NCBI GenBank assembly: GCA_009667805.1
Contig: CM019071.1
Coordinates: forward strand, 48,619,593-48,683,592
Direction of reading: 5' to 3'
From: Leptobrachium leishanense
Taxonomy: Eukaryota; Chordata; Amphibia; Anura; Megophryidae
Length of the DNA stretch: 64,000 nt
Shown here in pieces: positions 58,218 to 64,000 of this stretch (positions within the stretch are counted from its first letter, which is position 1; the number at the start of each line of letters is the position of its first letter). The notes beneath the pieces are model-generated. The model was not told the origin of the DNA and searched no databases. It was given only the letters and a program-made list of their open reading frames with translations. The position numbers and the translations under genes were made by a program.

Positions 58218-58851
58218 GAGGGGTGTGAAATGCTCCTTAAAATGGCTCTCATTGTTTTACTATTTTTTGTACAAAATGTAATGTTCTTTTTTCCTCCCTT
58301 TCTCCTTTCCTTGGCTAATAGCCACCCCCAGTCTGTTGCCACTGGGTATTTGTTCCTCTCGAATCAGCATTGCGCAGCGCCTCCGGTTTGTGTCTGTGTG
58401 TACTGACCTTGCCTCCCCGGCCCTCCCTTCTTATAATGTTCCTCAGAACTTGCATTTGGTGCAGAAGATTTCCCCTCGCCCTCCGCCTTCCTTCTGCAAA
58501 GCAGCTTTTTATATCTTAATCTCATATCTCTGGCTAATTCCCAGCCAGCCCTGCGGGGTGACCCAGCCGATCCACGCCGAGCCTGCCGGAAGATTCCACA
58601 GCTTTTAACCTCTTGCAAATCGATCGACCATTCACTGGGTGCCTATGATACGCTGGTATTATTGATCTGGGATCAAAGAAACATGGCGGCGTGCCCACAG
58701 CGTCACAGGAAATACAAGTTTCTCTTCAGGTTCCTACTGATCCTGTAATTGAAGTCATTAATAGAAAGGAACTGGCACTTTTACACAATCAAATTATACG
58801 TTAGCGATGGAGCCTTCCCTTCCCAAAATGCCGCTGTGTGCGACGCTTTAA

Positions 58852-59278
58852 GGCCCGTGTCAGACGAACGCAGTGTTCACGTCCGTGTTGCTGCACATTT
58901 TAATGTCCATCGTAGCATAAAACTACGATCAATAGAGACCCACACACGAAGTACGTACGCACAGAAGTGCGGAAGCACAACGCACGTGGCACCGGACGCA
59001 ATATAGGCAAGAACGTCAAACCGCTAGGACGGACGCACAGAGTGCGCCACGTCCGCGTAGCTGTGTGAGTGATGGAACGTATTCAGGCTGACTGCATTTT
59101 TGACCCACAAAATGTTTTTTCATAACGTATCAATTTTTTTTTTACATTAATTTTATTTCCCATTTACATCAGTCAAAAAAAACGGACCGTGTGGTGTCTA
59201 CAGTATCATCAGTCAGAAAGTACGTCAGTTGTGCACGGACGCACAGTGCGCTCAGAATGCGTTCGTCTGACATTAGCC
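58852..59278. mobile_element. Harbinger-type MITE
   Basis: Ends GGCCCGTGTCAGACGAACGC and GTTCGTCTGACATTAGCC, flanked by TAA (58849-58851 and 59279-59281). Interior resembles the 35667 MITE (CACGTCCG, AGTGCGCCACGTCC). Confidence 0.85.
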
Positions 59279-59301
59279 TAAAGGAAAACCGTCATCGTTT
59301 A

Positions 59302-59727
59302 GGCTAGGGTCAGACTAACGCATTTTTCGCGTTGTCTGTGAAAAAGTGCGTTCGAACGAATGGACGTATTTTTTCACGGAATACGCGATAGCGGTCATAC
59401 GATGCACCTTTTCGTCCGTGATTTTGTACGGATCATCAATAAAACACTTTTTGTGTCTGGACGTTATGTTGGCCGGACATTAGCAGCGTCTGACGTCTCC
59501 CAATCACGCACACACGCCGCTAGCGGACCCAGCGCACTCTGTACGTCCGTACTAGAGGTTTGACGTTCTAGAAAAAATGCGTTCGTTTGCCACTTGCGTT
59601 GCGCAGACAAACTTTCGTGCGGCCGGTCTTCGTATGTTCCCCGGCATTGGACGTCATTTGCTGCTAGCACGGCCGTGATTTAGTGCTGCTAAACGCACGT
59701 TAAAACTGCTTTCGTCTGACCCTAGCC
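59302..59727. mobile_element. Harbinger-type MITE
   Basis: Ends GGCTAGGGTCAGACTAACGC and TTCGTCTGACCCTAGCC; flanks TTA and CAA (one side diverged). Only 23 bp from the preceding MITE. Confidence 0.8.
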
Positions 59728-59744
59728 CAAGATCTTTGAAAATT

Positions 59745-60098
59745 ACACATAATACACAGAGAAGACACAATACAGAGAGTCTGGGTTTCACTGATATGTC
59801 TGTGTTACACATAATACAGAGAAGACACAATACAGAGAGTCTGGGTTTCACTGATAGGACACAATAAAGTAACAGACATATCAGTGCATCCCAAACTCCC
59901 TGTATTGTGTCCTCTCTGTGTATTATACGTAAACCAGACATAGCAGCGAATCCCAGGCTCCCTGTATTGTGTCCTCGCTTTGTATAATGCAGATATATCA
60001 GTGAATCCCAGACTCGCTGTATTGTGTCGTGTCCTCTCTATGTATAATGCAGAGGAGTGAATCCCTGACTCCCTGTATTGTGTCCTCTCTATGTATTA
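59745..60098. repeat. 62-bp-family array with an orientation switch
   Basis: Units at 59745-59865 read ACACAATACAGAGAGTCTGG (inverted), while units at 59880-60090 read CCCTGTATTGTGTCCTCTC (direct). Same family as 34760. A Harbinger-type MITE sits at the end of the array (60099). Confidence 0.88.
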
Positions 60099-60406
60099 GG
60101 CCGGGGGCACACTAGGCATCTTCTTGTGCGCACTAGCACGCGTTATGACGCACATACAGGCGCCCGTCGCAGCATTGTAATGCTGCGGACAGAGCTGGTC
60201 ACATGCACGCGCGCAGCATGCGTGCACTTAGAAATCACTACTGTCGATGCGCGTCGACGGAACTGCAAAGTGCGATCCTCCAATAGAGGATCACGCTTTG
60301 CAGCGCTGTGGAGGGGGGCAGGCGGGCGTTGAGTGGACGCCGGTGCGTTTTCGTTTTCTTTAACGCACGCTAGTGCGTTGCGAAAACGCCTAGTGTGCCC
60401 CCGGCC
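60099..60406. mobile_element. Harbinger-type MITE, second family
   Basis: Ends GGCCGGGGGCACACTAGGC and GCCTAGTGTGCCCCCGGCC, near-perfect and flanked by TTA on both sides. 308 bp, GC-rich, non-coding. Confidence 0.88.
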
Positions 60407-60478
60407 TTAGGCATATCAGTACATAAACAGCAATATATATATATTTTTTCTTTGAAGCCAGTCCACGTCTAATGTTTA

Positions 60479-60902
60479 GGCTAGGGTCAGACTGAGGCAG
60501 TGCGAACGCGCGTTTAGGCGCACTTAATCACGGCCGCACTAGCAGCAGATGCCGGGCAATGACGGCCAATATACGAAGTACGGTCGCACAAAAGTGCGGC
60601 CGCGCAACGCAAGCGGCAAACAAACGCATTTTTTCGAGAACGTGAAACCACTAGTACTGACGTACAGAGTGCGCTGCGTCCGCTAGCGGCGTGTGTGCGT
60701 GATTAGGAGACGTCAGACGCTGCTAATGTCCGGCCAACATAACGTCCAGACCCAAAAAGTGTTTTATTGATGATCTGTACAAAATCACGGATGAAACTGC
60801 GCATCGTATGACCGCTATCGCGTATTCCGTGAAAAAATATCCATTCGTTCGAACGTACTTTTTCACGGACAACGTGAAAAATGCGTTAGTCTGACCCTAG
60901 CC
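60479..60902. mobile_element. Harbinger-type MITE
   Basis: Ends GGCTAGGGTCAGACTGAGGC and TTAGTCTGACCCTAGCC flanked by TTA. Fourth DNA-element insertion within about 2.1 kb. Confidence 0.85.
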
Positions 60903-60905
60903 TTA

Positions 60906-61440
60906 GGCGCTGATGGGTGAATCGAGACCCCTGACTTTTCACTTGGCGTAATTATACTGTTGGCTCACCTCAGGTTGACCGCAGCCAACAGTTAATTCAC
61001 AAAGCGTGAAGCAGCGAAACTGGAAATGCCACCTGAGGAAAGCAGACGAGGCGATGAGGCCTAGCAGGATAACAACGCACAGCACTGAGCAGTAAATAGG
61101 TGTCTTTATGGATTAAATGCAGAAATCCAAGCTGGCCGGCTCGTGATTTGGGCAGAGGAGGTATAGGATGACATAACAGAAACAGACGCGTGCAAGATGC
61201 GAATTAAGAAAGCGCACCTGGCGAGCGATCGACAAAACTGGAATTCACAGAACAATGAGTCGAGGCGACAAGTGGGATTAAAGGAAACTCTAGAAAATGC
61301 TTTTCATAGAAAGGGTAGTGAACACATAGGAGAGCCGCCCAGCTGGGGAGGACCGGAATAACTACCAGCATGTCACACAGACACGGGGGATCACGGGTTA
61401 GGGAATGGCGCAGGAGGCGTGGCCAGAGATAAAGTCTCTA
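60906..61440. other. Spacer without a recognised feature
   Basis: Unique sequence; nothing supported. Confidence 0.4.
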
Positions 61441-62260
61441 AACAAAGACACCCCGAATACATGGAGGAGCCCCTAAAAAGACACCCACACACCCTGAATA
61501 TATGGAGGAGCCCCTAAAAAGACACCCACACACCCTGAATATATAGAGGAGCCCCTAAAAAGACACCCACACACCCTGAATATATGGAGGAACCCCTAAA
61601 AAGACACCCGCACACCTTGAATATATGGAGGCGCTCCTAAAAAGACACCCACACACCCTGAATATATGGAGGAGCCCCTAAAAAGACACCCACACACCTT
61701 GAATATATGGAGGCGCTCCTAAAAAGACACCCACACACCCTGAATATATAGAGGAGCCCCTAAAAAGACACCCACACACACTGAATATATAGAGGAGCCC
61801 CTAAAGAGACACCCGCACACCCTGAATATATAGAGGAGCCCCTAAAAAGACACCCACACACCCTGAATATATGGAGGAGCCCCTAAAAAGACACCCACAC
61901 ACCCTGAATATATAGAGGAGCCCCTAAAAAGACACCCACACACACTGAATATATAGAGGAACCCCTAAAAAGACACCCACACACCCTGAATATATAGAGG
62001 AGCCCCTAAAAAGACACCCACACACCCTGAATATATAGAGGAGCCCCTAAAAAGACACCCACACACCCTGAATATATAGAGGAGCCCCTAAAAAGACACC
62101 CACACACCCTGAATATATGGAGGAACCCCTAAAAAGACACCCACACACCCTGAATATATGGAGGAACCCCTAAAAGAAGGACACCCGCACACCCTGAATA
62201 TATGGAGGAGCCCCATAAAAAGACACCCACACACCCTGAATATATGGAGGAGACCCTAGA
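61440..62260. repeat. 41-bp minisatellite
   Basis: About 20 copies of a 41-bp unit (CCCCTAAAAAGACACCCACA, then CACCCTGAATATATGGAGGAG) with a mix of ATGG and ATAG variants. Confidence 0.96.
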
Positions 62261-62879
62261 ATGAGGCACAACGGGTGGAAAGAGGGACCTAAAAATTTGA
62301 ACACAAGATAGGGACTGTTGCTCTTAAATAGGGACGCTTGGCAGGTACTGAGATGGGGGGGGGGGAGGTTACACAGATCTGTCCTGGGCACAAATGATAC
62401 ATAAATGATGAAGCTGCGGTTTTGTAGATATCAGGTAGAGTTTATGAGTCAGCCGGTTCAGAAACGCCATTAAAATCATCCTTTCTGCTTTAAACGAGTA
62501 GAATTTGCTCATTTTTTTTTATGACCTTGGTTTTATTTATTATTTTTTTTTAAAGCCGGGCTTTCGGTGCGTCATAAGCTGTAACAGTCGCTCGATCCCA
62601 CCAGCGAGATCGGTTTACTGTGGTTTTCCTCTGCACAGAGAGACTCTCCATATACAGTCATGTAGAACGCGAGTTTCCTGTGCACCTCCAGCAACTTCCT
62701 GTATTTCTCACAAAACACCCAAAAAACTGCGACTAAACAAAGCCAGTTCACAGGCAGAAAGTTTGGGACTTTTTTTAATGAACTTCCAGCTGACCATTTT
62801 TAATTTTGTGGTCGCAGAGTTTAACCCAGAACGGCACAGCCTGTCTAGTGTCCTTCAAACTCGAATTTTGGGGGGTCTA

Positions 62880-63570
62880 GGGGTTGCCAGGTCGGCCATG
62901 TTTTCCTGAACACCAATAATTTATTCATTAAAATGTCACCCCGCAGCATGTATAATCCATACGCTGCAGGTAAGGAATCCCAGTTAACCTGCCTCGCCGT
63001 ATATTATACATGTTGCAGGGCAGCACTTTACCTGTGCTCTCCCTCTGCATCAAAAAGTAATGTGTGTCCAGGAAAACATGGCCGACCTGGCAACCCTATT
63101 TGGGTCTAGGGTTGCCAGGTCGGCCATGTTTTCCTGGACGCATATAATTATTCATGCGGGTGGGCAGTGCATGGAAAATGCCAACCCGCATACCCTGCAG
63201 GTAAGGAATCCCAGTTAACCTGCCTCGCCGTATATTATACATGTTGCAGGGCAGCACTTTACCTGTGCTCTCCCTCTGCATCAAAAAGTAATGTGTGTCC
63301 AGGAAAACATGGCCGACCTGGCAACCCTATTTGGGTCTAGGGTTGCCAGGTCGGCCATGTTTTCCTGGACGCATATAATTATTCATGCGGATGGGCAGTG
63401 CATGGAAAATGCCAACCCGCATACCCTGCAGGTAAGGAATCCCAGGTGACCTGCCTTTATTCCCTTCCTACAGAATATGAATTATATATGTTGCAGGGCA
63501 GCACTTTTCCCTGTGCTCCCCCACTGCAAGAAATGGTAACATGTGTCCAGGAAAACATGGCCGACCTGTT
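62880..63570. mobile_element. Tandem trimer of a palindromic MITE
   Basis: Three head-to-tail copies (about 62880-63098, 63111-63327, 63339-63568). Each begins GGTTGCCAGGTCGGCCATG and ends with its complement CATGGCCGACCTGGCAACC; the third has lost its last bases. Copies are separated by the same ATTTGGGTCT-like 10-mer. The interior has CCTGCAGGTAAGGAATCCC. Confidence 0.88.
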
Positions 63571-63789
63571 CGGCTCTCAAAGGGGCTTAATCAGAGGTGG
63601 CAAAAACTACACACCTCTCCGGATTTCCCTGAGATTAGCAAAGCATCATGGGGTCTGGAAAGGAATCATTTTTGACAAACCCGTGTTTTACATATTCAGA
63701 CCCAAAGGATTTCCAGTTGATCGGTTTTAGGCTGCGTCCCGTGTCCTCCTTCACCCCGAAAAACAGACTTTGCTCATGTCCTCAAGGCC

Positions 63790-63955
63790 TTACTATGATA
63801 AAGCCTTAAAGTGGTGTCAGCAACCTTCGTCCAAAAGAGGTTTTGGAACTACATATCCCTTGATGCTCAGCTACTCAATAGGTTGGATGAGCCTCATGGG
63901 AAATGTAGTTCCGAAACAACTGGAGGGGGTCGAGGTTGCCGACCTCTGCCTTAAA
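63790..63955. repeat. hAT-MITE-like fragment
   Basis: GGAACTACATATCCCTTGATGC and CATGGGAAATGTAGTTCC form an inverted pair inside GTCAGCAACCTTCGTCC ... GAGGTTGCCGACC. Similar in layout to 12961-13096. Confidence 0.5.
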
Positions 63956-64000
63956 CTATGTTGACATGGTGGGAAAGGAAAAAATGAGATGACAAAAGGA

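Overview
This is a vertebrate nuclear window, most likely amphibian (frog). The evidence is long introns with GT-AG splice sites, three recognisable vertebrate genes, and a dense mix of transposons: L2- and CR1-type LINEs, Gypsy-type LTR elements, hAT, Harbinger, TTAA-type and Tc1 DNA elements. The frog assignment is an inference from gene divergence and repeat families. There are no prokaryotic operons, CRISPR arrays or rRNA genes.

Genes. (1) The last exon of a mitochondrial ribosomal protein gene matching MRPS18B (+, 4242-4445, poly(A) signal at 4480). (2) A complete DHX16 gene (-), the DEAH-box pre-mRNA splicing helicase. I resolved 20 coding exons between 33209 and 9114; they sum to 3108 nt (1035 codons plus stop) with all splice phases consistent. 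(3) The last two coding exons of PPP1R18/phostensin (-, 51149-50960 and 50258-50239). These three genes also neighbour each other in the human MHC class I region. Human ATAT1 and C6orf136, which lie between MRPS18B and DHX16, were not seen here.

Layout. 1-2762: 5' part of a Gypsy-type LTR retrotransposon (-) with an LTR carrying a 36-bp minisatellite. 2763-4240: minisatellites, GC-rich hairpins and a LINE tail. 4242-4485: MRPS18B end. 4655-8045: a CR1 remnant split by a Tc1 element, itself split by a Harbinger MITE and a TTAA-flanked element. 8640-9060: a 99-bp tandem repeat carrying poly(A) hexamers at the DHX16 3' end. 9114-33235: DHX16; intron 11 is an about 8.3 kb minisatellite interrupted by a solo LTR, and other introns hold further minisatellites, a hAT element with a perfect 8-bp target duplication, and L2 fragments. 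33380-34680: minisatellite and probable DHX16 promoter/5' exon. 34760-41945: a 62-bp array invaded by a stack of nested insertions about six levels deep. 42087-43160: L2 copy. 43160-50238: MITEs, a degenerate minisatellite and the PPP1R18 3' side. 50239-51149: PPP1R18 exons. 51150-64000: intronic or intergenic DNA with MITEs, a large inverted-repeat element, CR1 reverse transcriptase, several minisatellites and a tandem MITE trimer.

No new multi-gene system was found. The most unusual structures are the intron-11 minisatellite, whose transcribed strand repeats a branch-point/acceptor-like motif some 250 times inside a splicing-helicase gene; the tandem poly(A)-signal array at the end of that gene; and the deep insertion nest.
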